Shown here piece after piece: positions 36,864 to 43,781 of a stretch of DNA of 64,000 bases. A model generated the notes under the pieces. It saw only the letters and a program-made list of their open reading frames with translations. It was not told the origin of the DNA and searched no databases. Positions within the stretch are counted from its first letter, which is position 1. Each line of letters opens with the position of its first letter. Source of the DNA: Pseudomonas sp. AOB-7. GTDB taxonomy: Bacteria > Pseudomonadota > Gammaproteobacteria > Pseudomonadales > Pseudomonadaceae. A program made the position numbers and the translations under genes. Location of the stretch: assembly GCF_003696305.1 (NCBI RefSeq), contig NZ_RFFK01000004.1:248001-312000 (forward strand), in the 5' to 3' direction.

Positions 36864-37898
36864 CTAACGGCCGTCCGCCAGCACCTTGCCCAGCACCAGC
36901 TCACCGTCGATCAGCGGCTGCAACGCCAGAAACTCCAGCGCCGAGGCGCGCCAGGACTGCGCCGCAGCGAGCTCCGCGCAACGCCCTCGATGCAGCTCCA
37001 GCGCCGCCAGGCAGGCGCTGCGCAAATCCTCGTCCATCACCCCGCTCTGTCCTTGCAGCAGCACGTCCAGCGGCCCGGCCACCGGATAGGCGGCCACCGG
37101 CGTGCCGCAGGCCAGCGCCTCCAGCATCACCAGACCGTAGGTATCGGTGCGCGACGGGAACACCAGCACCGCCGCATCCTGGTAGGCCTCGGCCAGTTGC
37201 CGGCCATGGCGATAGCCGAGAAAGCGCACCTGCGGATAGCGCGCCTGCAACGCCTCGCGCTGCGGGCCGTCGCCGACCACGCGCTTCTCGCCGGGTAGGT
37301 CCAGATCGAGAAAGGCCTCGAGGTTCTTCTCCGGGGCGATGCGCCCGACGTAAAGAAAGATCGGCCGCGGCGGCCGCGGGCGCTCGCCGTCGACGCGAAA
37401 CAGTTCGCTATCGACGCCCTTGCGCCACAGCTGCAGACGCTGCAAGCGCCAGCCGGCGAACTCCTCGCGCAGCCGCTCGGTGGTCACCAGCACCGCCTGG
37501 CTGGGGCGATGGAAGGCGCGCAGGAAGGCATAGCCCCAGCGCGGCGCGATCCACGGCCAGCGGGTGCTGACGTATTCGGGAAAGCGGGTGTGGATGGCCG
37601 TGGAAAAGGCCAGGCCACGCCTGACCAGCCAGCGCCGCGCCGTCCAGCCAAGCGGCCCCTCGGTGGCCAGGTGGACGCAGTCGGGACGAAAGTCGCGGAT
37701 CGCCGCGCCGACCCGCCACAGGTTCCACACCAGCGGAATCTCCGGGTAGGTCGGACAGGGCACGGCGCGAAAGTCCGCCGACGACAGCAGCTTGACCTGG
37801 TGGCCCAGGCCGCGCAGCTCGCGCACCAGTGCCTGCAGGCTGGTGACCACGCCGTTGACCTGCGGCGTCCAGGCGTCGGAGACGATCAGTATCCTCAT
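36864..37898 (-). CDS. agt: Glycosyltransferase for diacylglycerol glycolipids (Agt type)
   Basis: GT4-family glycosyltransferase of 344 residues, with DAWTPQVNGVVTSL at the start, FLYVGRIAPEKNLEAFL (donor site) and FPSRTDTYGLVMLEALACGTPV with the ExE-type motif. The gene overlaps plcP as ATGA (37895-37898). In P. aeruginosa the same pair lets cells replace phospholipids: PlcP makes diacylglycerol and Agt adds a sugar or sugar acid under phosphate limitation. The identification rests on synteny and on the Pho box upstream of plcP. Confidence 0.8.
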   Translation of the reverse strand: MRILIVSDAWTPQVNGVVTSLQALVRELRGLGHQVKLLSSADFRAVPCPTYPEIPLVWNLWRVGAAIRDFRPDCVHLATEGPLGWTARRWLVRRGLAFSTAIHTRFPEYVSTRWPWIAPRWGYAFLRAFHRPSQAVLVTTERLREEFAGWRLQRLQLWRKGVDSELFRVDGERPRPPRPIFLYVGRIAPEKNLEAFLDLDLPGEKRVVGDGPQREALQARYPQVRFLGYRHGRQLAEAYQDAAVLVFPSRTDTYGLVMLEALACGTPVAAYPVAGPLDVLLQGQSGVMDEDLRSACLAALELHRGRCAELAAAQSWRASALEFLALQPLIDGELVLGKVLADGR

Positions 37899-38716
37899 GC
37901 GCCGCTCTCGAGCACGGCGGCGGCCTGCTCCTCGCCGGCCAGACGCGCCTGCGCCTCGGCCAGGCGGTACAGCTCGATCTGCCCGTCCCAGTGCTCGATC
38001 AGCGCGGTGCAGGACTCCACCCAGTCGCCGCAGTTCATGTACTCCACGCCACCGACCTGGCGAATCTCGGCGTGGTGGATATGGCCGCAGACCACGCCCT
38101 GCAGGCCGCGCTTGACGCATTCGTGGGCGATGGCCTCCTCGAAGTCGCTGATGAAGTTCACCGCGGTCTTGACCTTGTGCTTGAGGTAGGCCGACAGCGA
38201 CCAGTAGCCGTAGCCCCAGCGGCTGCGCCAATGGTTGAGCCAGCGGTTGAGGGTCAGGGTGAACTCGTAGGCCGAGTCGCCGAGAAAGGCCAGCCAGCGG
38301 TGGTAGCGGGTGATCACGTCGAACTGGTCACCGTGGATCACCAGCAGACGACGACCGTCGACGGTGACGTGCTCGGCCTCGTCGACCAGCTGGATATTGC
38401 CCAGCATCAGGCTGGAGTAGCGGCGCAGGAATTCGTCGTGGTTGCCGGTGACGTAGATCACCTCGGTGCCGCGCTTGCTCATGGTCAGCAGGCGGCGGAT
38501 CACGTTGGTGTGCGCCTGCGGCCAGTAGATGCCGCCGCGCAGCTTCCAGCCGTCGATGATGTCGCCGACCAGGTAGATGCGGTCGGCCGAATAACGCTTG
38601 AGGAAGGCCGCCAGGTGCTCGGCCTGGCAGTCGCGGGTGCCGAGGTGCACGTCGGAGATCCACAGAGTGCGGACACGTTGCTTGCGGCTGGGCTTGGCGA
38701 GCTGGGCGCTGGTCAT
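37895..38716 (-). CDS. plcP: PlcP-type phospholipase C (metallophosphoesterase)
   Basis: 273 residues with the calcineurin-like metal motifs WISDVHLGTRDC, GDIIDGWKL, VTGNHDEFLRR, VIHGDQFD and CGHIHHAEI. Annotation pipelines often call it UDP-2,3-diacylglucosamine hydrolase-like; followed by agt it is better read as PlcP, which removes head groups from membrane phospholipids to recycle phosphate. GGAG lies before the ATG at 38716. A strong Pho box is centred about 50 bp upstream, so PhoB should activate the pair. Confidence 0.82.
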   Translation of the reverse strand: MTSAQLAKPSRKQRVRTLWISDVHLGTRDCQAEHLAAFLKRYSADRIYLVGDIIDGWKLRGGIYWPQAHTNVIRRLLTMSKRGTEVIYVTGNHDEFLRRYSSLMLGNIQLVDEAEHVTVDGRRLLVIHGDQFDVITRYHRWLAFLGDSAYEFTLTLNRWLNHWRSRWGYGYWSLSAYLKHKVKTAVNFISDFEEAIAHECVKRGLQGVVCGHIHHAEIRQVGGVEYMNCGDWVESCTALIEHWDGQIELYRLAEAQARLAGEEQAAAVLESGA

Positions 38717-38758
38717 GGGCGGGCTCCGGCTGGGTTTCGACGAGCTTGAGCGCTGGCG

Positions 38759-38776
38759 GTGAAAGGCTTGTGACAG
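38759..38776 (-). promoter_or_regulatory. Pho box upstream of plcP-agt
   Basis: On the minus strand: CTGTCAC-AAGC-CTTTCAC, two direct seven-base half-sites with a four-base spacer, against the consensus CTGTCAT-N4-CTGTCAT. A weaker third half-site, CGGTCTT, lies 11 bp upstream in the same phase. Confidence 0.65.
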
Positions 38777-38850
38777 GCAAAAGACCGTTCGATGACGAGG
38801 CACCAGCCCCGGACAGGCGGTACACTGCCGGCGTTGCCGAGGAAGCCGCC

Positions 38851-39597
38851 ATGCCCCCGATCCTGTCCCTGCGTCACTACAGCCATGAACTGCTGTGCCA
38901 CAGCCACGACCATGCCCAGCTGGTGTTCGGCCTGGCCGGCGAGCTGCAGTTCGAAGTGGACGGCCAGGGCAGCCGGGTACGGCGCCACCAACTGGCGGTG
39001 GTGCCGGCCGGCGCCCGCCACGCCTGCGGCAGCCCGCAGGGCAGCCAGTGCCTGGTGCTGGACCTGCCGGCCAACGACTGGCTCGAACGCCAGCTCGGCC
39101 ACCATGCGAGCGACATCCAGCGCCTGCTGGATAGTCCGCGAGCGCTGCAGCTCGATCCGGTTCAGGGCCAGTTGCTCGGCTGGCTCGCCAGCAGCCCGAT
39201 CAACGATTCGGTGATCGCCAATCAGGGCGCCGCCCTGCTGCTCAGCAGCCTGGCCTGCGCCAGCCAGGAGGCGCGCCCGGGCGGCCTGCCGCTGGCGGCG
39301 CTGGACCGGCATATCGAGCAGCACGCCGCGCACCCGCTGCAGGTGGCCGACCTGGCGCGCCTGGCCGGGCTGTCGGTGGCGCGTTTCCACGCCCGCTTCC
39401 TGGCCGAAACCGGGCGCACGCCGATGGAACATATCCGTGACAAGCGCCTGCAACTGGCCGAACGCCTGCTGCGCGGCAGCGACCTGGCCGTCGGCGAGGT
39501 GGCCGCGCGGGTCGGCTACAGCTCGCAGAGCGCCTTTACCGCCGCCCTCTCCCGCCACCTGGGCATGACCCCGCGGCAATTGCGCCGCAACGCGTAG
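38851..39597 (+). CDS. AraC-family transcriptional regulator (cupin N domain)
   Basis: 248 residues. The N-terminal half has a cupin-like pattern (HELLCHSHDHAQLVFGLAGE and VVPAGARHACG). The C-terminal AraC domain has helices LQVADLARLAGLSVARFHAR and VGEVAARVGYSSQSAFTAAL. It faces away from plcP across 134 bp containing the Pho box. Ligand and targets are unknown. Start chosen at the ATG 38851, with GAGGA upstream. The stop TAG lies in a tandem palindromic repeat. Confidence 0.87.
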   Translation: MPPILSLRHYSHELLCHSHDHAQLVFGLAGELQFEVDGQGSRVRRHQLAVVPAGARHACGSPQGSQCLVLDLPANDWLERQLGHHASDIQRLLDSPRALQLDPVQGQLLGWLASSPINDSVIANQGAALLLSSLACASQEARPGGLPLAALDRHIEQHAAHPLQVADLARLAGLSVARFHARFLAETGRTPMEHIRDKRLQLAERLLRGSDLAVGEVAARVGYSSQSAFTAALSRHLGMTPRQLRRNA

Positions 39598-39656
39598 GTT
39601 GGGTTGAGGCGCGCAGCGCGTAGGTTGGGTTGAGCCGCGCAGCGCCGAAGCCCAAC
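39594..39656. repeat. Two tandem GTAGGTTGGG-type repeats
   Basis: Direct copies of GTAGGTTGGGTTGAG-S-CGCGCAGCGC start at 39594 and 39620; the second also carries the matching CGAAGCCCAAC arm. The TAG of the first copy is the stop codon of the AraC gene. Confidence 0.75.
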
Positions 39657-39711
39657 GGCGATCGCCACGCAGAACGCCATGCGATCACCGGGCGCAGCGC
39701 CAGGCGCTCCC

Positions 39712-39743
39712 TGTTGGGCTTCGCTGCGCTCAGCGCCAACCTG
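39712..39743. repeat. Inverted copy of the GTAGGTTGGG-type repeat
   Basis: TGTTGGGCTTCGCTGCGCTC followed by AGCGCCAACCTGC. It faces the tandem pair at 39594-39656; the 55 bp between them hold no gene. Confidence 0.65.
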
Positions 39744-39832
39744 CGAGAGTCCGACGACAAAACCCGCAATTCCTGCGACAGACAGCCCTGCGCGAGGCGC
39801 CTAGACTGCGCGTCAGTAATCAGGAGTGCCCC

Positions 39833-40168
39833 ATGCAACATATCGACTGGCAGGATTTCGAGAAGGTGGAGCTGCGCGTCGGCACCATCCGTTCGGCGCG
39901 CCCCAACGACAAAGCCGTGAAACCCGCCTACGTGCTGGAGGTGGACCTCGGCGAACTGGGCATCAAGACGTCCAGCGCCCAACTCACCGCGCATTACAGT
40001 TGCGCCGAACTGCTCGGCCGCCAGGTTCTGTGCGTGTGCAATTTCGCCCCCAAGCGCATCGCCGGGGTGCGCTCCGAGGTGCTGGTGACCGGGGTCTATG
40101 ACAGCGACAACCGCGTGGTCCTGGCCGGCTTCGACAAGCCGCTGCCCAACGGCGCGCGCCTGGCATGA
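39833..40168 (+). CDS. csaA: CsaA, tRNA-binding-domain chaperone-like protein
   Basis: 111-residue OB-fold protein of the CsaA/EMAP tRNA-binding family: DFEKVELRVGTIRSARPN, KPAYVLEVDLG, VCNFAPKRIAG. CsaA in Bacillus assists protein export; in Gram-negatives the role is unclear. AGGAGT lies before the ATG. The stop overlaps the EamA transporter start as ATGA. Confidence 0.93.
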   Translation: MQHIDWQDFEKVELRVGTIRSARPNDKAVKPAYVLEVDLGELGIKTSSAQLTAHYSCAELLGRQVLCVCNFAPKRIAGVRSEVLVTGVYDSDNRVVLAGFDKPLPNGARLA

Positions 40169-41016
40169 AGGAACGTAACGCCCTGCTGGCGATTCACCTC
40201 GGCGCCCTGCTGTTCGGCCTGTCGGGCATCTTCGGCAAACTGGCGGCGACCACGCCGAACATGATCGCCGGCGGCCGGGCGATCTTCGCCATCCTCGCCC
40301 TGGGCCTGGCCGCCCTGCTCTGGCGCAGCCGCAGCGCGGTACGCCCGAGCCTGCGCCAGTTCGCCCTGCTGGGCCTCGGCGGCCTGCTGCTGGGCGGGCA
40401 CTGGGTGACCTTCTTCGAGGCGGTGAAGGTCTCCGGGGTGGCCATCGCCACGCTCGGCTTCGCCAGTTTCCCGGCCTTCACCGTGCTGCTGGAGGGACTG
40501 CTGTTTCGCGAGCGCACCCGCCCCATCGAGTTCGCCATGGTCGCCGTGGTCTGCCTCGGGCTGATCCTGGTGACCCCGGAATTCAGCCTCGCCAGCAGCG
40601 CCACCGGCGGTCTGCTGTGGGCGGTGCTGTCCGGCTTCCTGTTCGCTTTGCTGTCGCTGCTCAACCGCGCCAGCACGCGCGGCCTCGACCCGGTGCAGGC
40701 GGCGCTGTACCAGAACATCACGGTGTTCGTCTGCTTCATGCCGCTGGCCTGGCCGCTGCTGCCCAGCGTGCGGCCGATGGACTGGCTGTGGCTGGCGATG
40801 CTCGGCATCTTCTGCACCGGCCTGGCGCACAGCCTGTTCGTCGCCAGCCTGCGCGTACTCAAGGCACGCACCACGGCGGTGATCTTCGCCCTGGAGCCGG
40901 TCTACGGCATCCTCTTCGCCTGGTGGCTGTTCAGCGAGCAGCCGACCCTGCGCATGCTGGCCGGCGGCGCGCTGATCGTCAGCGCCATTTTCGTTTCGGC
41001 GCGTATGGCGCGTTGA
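40165..41016 (+). CDS. EamA/DMT-family transporter
   Basis: 283 residues with ten hydrophobic segments in two EamA repeats (about 8-135 and 147-280). Signs are LFGLSGIFGKLAA at the start, VAIATLGFASFPAFTVLLEGL closing repeat 1, and TTAVIFALEPVYGILFAWWLF in repeat 2. Members export amino acids or other metabolites; the substrate is unknown. Coupled to csaA by a four-base overlap. Confidence 0.9.
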   Translation: MKERNALLAIHLGALLFGLSGIFGKLAATTPNMIAGGRAIFAILALGLAALLWRSRSAVRPSLRQFALLGLGGLLLGGHWVTFFEAVKVSGVAIATLGFASFPAFTVLLEGLLFRERTRPIEFAMVAVVCLGLILVTPEFSLASSATGGLLWAVLSGFLFALLSLLNRASTRGLDPVQAALYQNITVFVCFMPLAWPLLPSVRPMDWLWLAMLGIFCTGLAHSLFVASLRVLKARTTAVIFALEPVYGILFAWWLFSEQPTLRMLAGGALIVSAIFVSARMAR

Positions 41017-41054
41017 GGGTGACGGGCGCCCCCGACCTACGCGCCCCAGGAGTC

Positions 41055-41079
41055 ATGGTGCGCACGGCGCACCCTAGGG
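41055..41079. repeat. GGTGCGC-type palindrome
   Basis: ATGGTGCGCACGGCGCACCC followed by TAGGG, between the convergent EamA and Rdx genes. It can form a hairpin at both transcript ends. Confidence 0.6.
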
Positions 41080-41361
41080 TTACCGGTCGTTATGCCCCAG
41101 GTCGCGGCCCGGGTCGATCTGGTCGCGCACCCGCTGCTTGAGCACCTTGGCCTCGGGAAAGCCGCCGTCGGCCTTGCGCTCCCAGATCTGCACGCCATCG
41201 CAGAGGATGCGAAACACCCCGCCGCTGCCTGGCTCCAGGCTGACCTTGCCCAGCTCGTCGGCGAAGGTGCTGAGCAGCTCCTGGGCCAGCCAGGCGGCGC
41301 GCAGCAACCATTGGCACTGGGTGCAATAAGTGATGACGATTTCGGGCTTGCAATCGGACAT
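41080..41361 (-). CDS. SelT/SelW/SelH (Rdx) family selenoprotein-like protein
   Basis: 93 residues in the thioredoxin-like Rdx fold: VITYCTQCQWLLRAAWLAQELL has the CxxC redox site (the cysteine form of a selenoprotein), followed by VSLEPGSGGVFRILCDG and the C-terminal GGFPEAKVLKQRVRDQI. The family is thought to act in redox control. It faces away from plpD across 71 bp. Confidence 0.92.
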   Translation of the reverse strand: MSDCKPEIVITYCTQCQWLLRAAWLAQELLSTFADELGKVSLEPGSGGVFRILCDGVQIWERKADGGFPEAKVLKQRVRDQIDPGRDLGHNDR

Positions 41362-41391
41362 GGCAGCGGCTCTGGGATAGGGCTTGGCGCC

Positions 41392-41397
41392 TATAAT
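41392..41397 (+). promoter_or_regulatory. Candidate plpD -10 box
   Basis: Perfect TATAAT 36 bp before the plpD start; no strong -35 box stands at the right distance. Confidence 0.4.
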
Positions 41398-41432
41398 AGC
41401 GGCCTTTCGCCCTGCCCTCGTCGGAAACCGCC

Positions 41433-43619
41433 ATGCGCCGCCTGCTCCGTTCGCTGCTCTGCCTGCTCGCCCTGTCCAGCCTGCCCGCCCTCGCCGCCGA
41501 ACGCGTCGGCCTGGTGCTGTCCGGCGGCGCCGCCCGCGGCCTGGCGCATATCGGCGTGCTCAAGGCGCTGGAGGAGCAGAACATCCGCGTCGACGCCATC
41601 GCCGGCACCAGCATGGGCGCCATAGTCGGCGGGCTGTACGCCGCCGGCTACTCGGTGGAGGAACTGCAGCGCCTGGCGCTGGAGCTGGACTGGCAGCAGG
41701 CGCTGTCCGACTCGCCGCCGCGCGAGGACGTGCCCTTTCGCCGCAAGCAGGACGACCGCGATTTCCTGATCAAGCAGAAACTCAGTTTCCGCGACGACGG
41801 CAGCCTGGGCCTGCCGCTGGGGGTGATCCAGGGGCAGAACCTGGCGCTGCTGCTGGAGAGCCTGCTGGTGCACCGCAGCGACACCCGCGACTTCGACCGC
41901 CTGCCGATCCCCTTCCATGCCGTGGCCACCGATATCGCCAACGGCGAGCAGGTGATCCTGCGCCGCGGCCACCTGCCCCAGGCGATGCGCGCCAGCATGT
42001 CGATCCCGGCGGTATTCGCCCCGGTGGAGCTGGACGGCCGCCTGCTGGTGGACGGCGGCATGGTCAACAACATCCCGGTGGACGTGGCGCGGCAGATGGG
42101 CGTCGAGCGGGTGATAGTGGTCGACCTCGGCACCCCGCTCAAACCCGTGGAGCAGCTGACCACCGTGGTCGACGTGATGAACCAGTCGATCACCCTGATG
42201 ACGCGCAAGAACTCCGAGGCGCAGCTGGCCACCCTGGCGGCCGACGACGTGCTGATCCAGCCGCCGCTGGCCGGCTTCGGCGTCACCGACTTCGCCCGCG
42301 CCGAGCAGATGATCGACGCCGGCTACCGCGCCACGCAGATCCAGGCCGAGCGCCTGGCCCGCCTGCAGCAGAGCGGCGGCGGCAACCCGGCGCTGGCCAT
42401 GGCGCGCTCGCGCGAGCAGCGCACCCCGGTGATCCGCGAGATCCGCGTGGAGAACGATTCCAAGGTCGGCGACGCGGTGATCCGCCGGCACATCCGCCAG
42501 CCGCAGGGCGAGCCGCTGGACATGGACCGCCTGCAGAAGGACATGGGCACCCTGTACGGCCTGGACTACTTCGAGCGCGTGCAGTACCGCGTGACGCCGC
42601 TGGACGAACGCGGCAGCGCGCTGGTGATCGACGCGCGCGGCAAGCGCACCGGCACCGACTACCTGCGCCTGGGCCTGAACCTGTCCGACGACATGCGCGG
42701 CGACAGCGCCTTCAACATCGGCGCCAGCTACCGCGTCAACGGCATCAACCAGCTGGGCGCCGAGTGGCTGACCCGCGTGCAACTGGGCGACCGCCAGGAA
42801 CTGTACAGCGAGTTCTACCAGCCGCTGGACGCCGGCTCGCGCTACTTCGTCGCCCCCTACCTGTTCGGCGAGGCGCGCAATATCGAGGCGATCCTGGACA
42901 ACGACCCCATCGCCGAATACCGCCTGGAGCGCTACGGCTACGGCCTCAACCTCGGCCGGCAGATCGCCAACAACGGCGAGATCCGCTTCGGCCTCGGCCA
43001 GGCCTGGGGCGAGGCGGACGTACGCGTCGGCGAGCGCGACCTGCCCAGCTTCAGCTTCAGCGAGGGCTACTACGAACTGATGTACTCCTTCGACACCCTG
43101 GACAACGTCGACTTCCCGACCACCGGCGAAGACATCGGCCTGCTGCTGCGCCAGTACGACAGCAGCCTGGGCTCGGACGAGGAGTACCGTCAGTGGCAGC
43201 TGGAGCTGAACAAGGTATTCAGCGTCGAGGCCAATACCTGGGTACTCGGCGGGCGCTACGGGCGCACCCTGGAGGAGGCCGACGTGGTCACCTCCGGCTT
43301 TATCCTCGGCGGCGCCCAGGAGCTGTCCGGCTTCCGCCAGGACGCCCTGAGCGGGCAGAACGTGGCGCTGGCGCGGCTGATCTACTACCGCCGCCTGACC
43401 CAGCGCTCGCTGCTGCCGCTGGACCTGCCCCTGTACCTGGGCATGTCGCTGGAGCGCGGCCGCGCCTGGAACAACGACAACGCCTTCGACAGCGGCTATA
43501 TCAACGCCGCCAGCATCTTCCTCGGCCTGGATACGCCACTGGGCCCGGTGAACTTCAGTTACGGCTTCAACGACGAGCGGGAAAAGGCGCTGTACCTGAA
43601 CCTGGGCAAGAGCTTCTGA
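41433..43619 (+). CDS. plpD: Patatin-like phospholipase autotransporter (type Vd)
   Basis: 728 residues, the size of P. aeruginosa PlpD. A signal peptide (1-22) is followed by a patatin lipase domain with the oxyanion loop GGAARG, nucleophile S60 in GTSMG and catalytic D207 in DGG, the same positions as in PlpD. Residues about 330-400 form a single POTRA domain (REIRVENDSKVGDAV), and the rest is a 16-strand outer-membrane barrel ending in phenylalanine. The barrel exports its own lipase domain. A GGAGCC/GGCTCC hairpin follows the stop. Confidence 0.95.
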   Translation: MRRLLRSLLCLLALSSLPALAAERVGLVLSGGAARGLAHIGVLKALEEQNIRVDAIAGTSMGAIVGGLYAAGYSVEELQRLALELDWQQALSDSPPREDVPFRRKQDDRDFLIKQKLSFRDDGSLGLPLGVIQGQNLALLLESLLVHRSDTRDFDRLPIPFHAVATDIANGEQVILRRGHLPQAMRASMSIPAVFAPVELDGRLLVDGGMVNNIPVDVARQMGVERVIVVDLGTPLKPVEQLTTVVDVMNQSITLMTRKNSEAQLATLAADDVLIQPPLAGFGVTDFARAEQMIDAGYRATQIQAERLARLQQSGGGNPALAMARSREQRTPVIREIRVENDSKVGDAVIRRHIRQPQGEPLDMDRLQKDMGTLYGLDYFERVQYRVTPLDERGSALVIDARGKRTGTDYLRLGLNLSDDMRGDSAFNIGASYRVNGINQLGAEWLTRVQLGDRQELYSEFYQPLDAGSRYFVAPYLFGEARNIEAILDNDPIAEYRLERYGYGLNLGRQIANNGEIRFGLGQAWGEADVRVGERDLPSFSFSEGYYELMYSFDTLDNVDFPTTGEDIGLLLRQYDSSLGSDEEYRQWQLELNKVFSVEANTWVLGGRYGRTLEEADVVTSGFILGGAQELSGFRQDALSGQNVALARLIYYRRLTQRSLLPLDLPLYLGMSLERGRAWNNDNAFDSGYINAASIFLGLDTPLGPVNFSYGFNDEREKALYLNLGKSF

Positions 43620-43689
43620 CAGCAGGAGCCAGTCGGCTCCCACGGGGCGTTCTCCTCGCCCGGGGTAACCAGGCACCCGAGCTAGGCTG

Positions 43690-43708
43690 TCCCGGATTGC
43701 ATCCGGGC
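43690..43708. repeat. CCGGATT-type small palindrome
   Basis: CCCGGATTGCATCCGGG between the plpD and fimV-like stop codons; same family as 11444-11466. Confidence 0.6.
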
Positions 43709-43726
43709 CTCGACGACCAGCCCCAT

Positions 43727-43761
43727 AAAAGACAGGGCCGCGCAGCAAGCGCGGCCCTGTC
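43727..43761 (-). terminator. Rho-independent terminator of the fimV-like gene
   Basis: 13-bp stem GACAGGGCCGCGC / GCGCGGCCCTGTC, followed on the minus strand by TTTTAT, 21 bp after the stop. Confidence 0.9.
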
Positions 43762-43781
43762 GGCGCAGCGAGTCGGGCGGA

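Noticed and set aside
37895..38716. Annotation as lipid A enzyme LpxH
   Set aside because: The metal motifs fit the superfamily, but pairing with a glycosyltransferase and the upstream Pho box favour PlcP.
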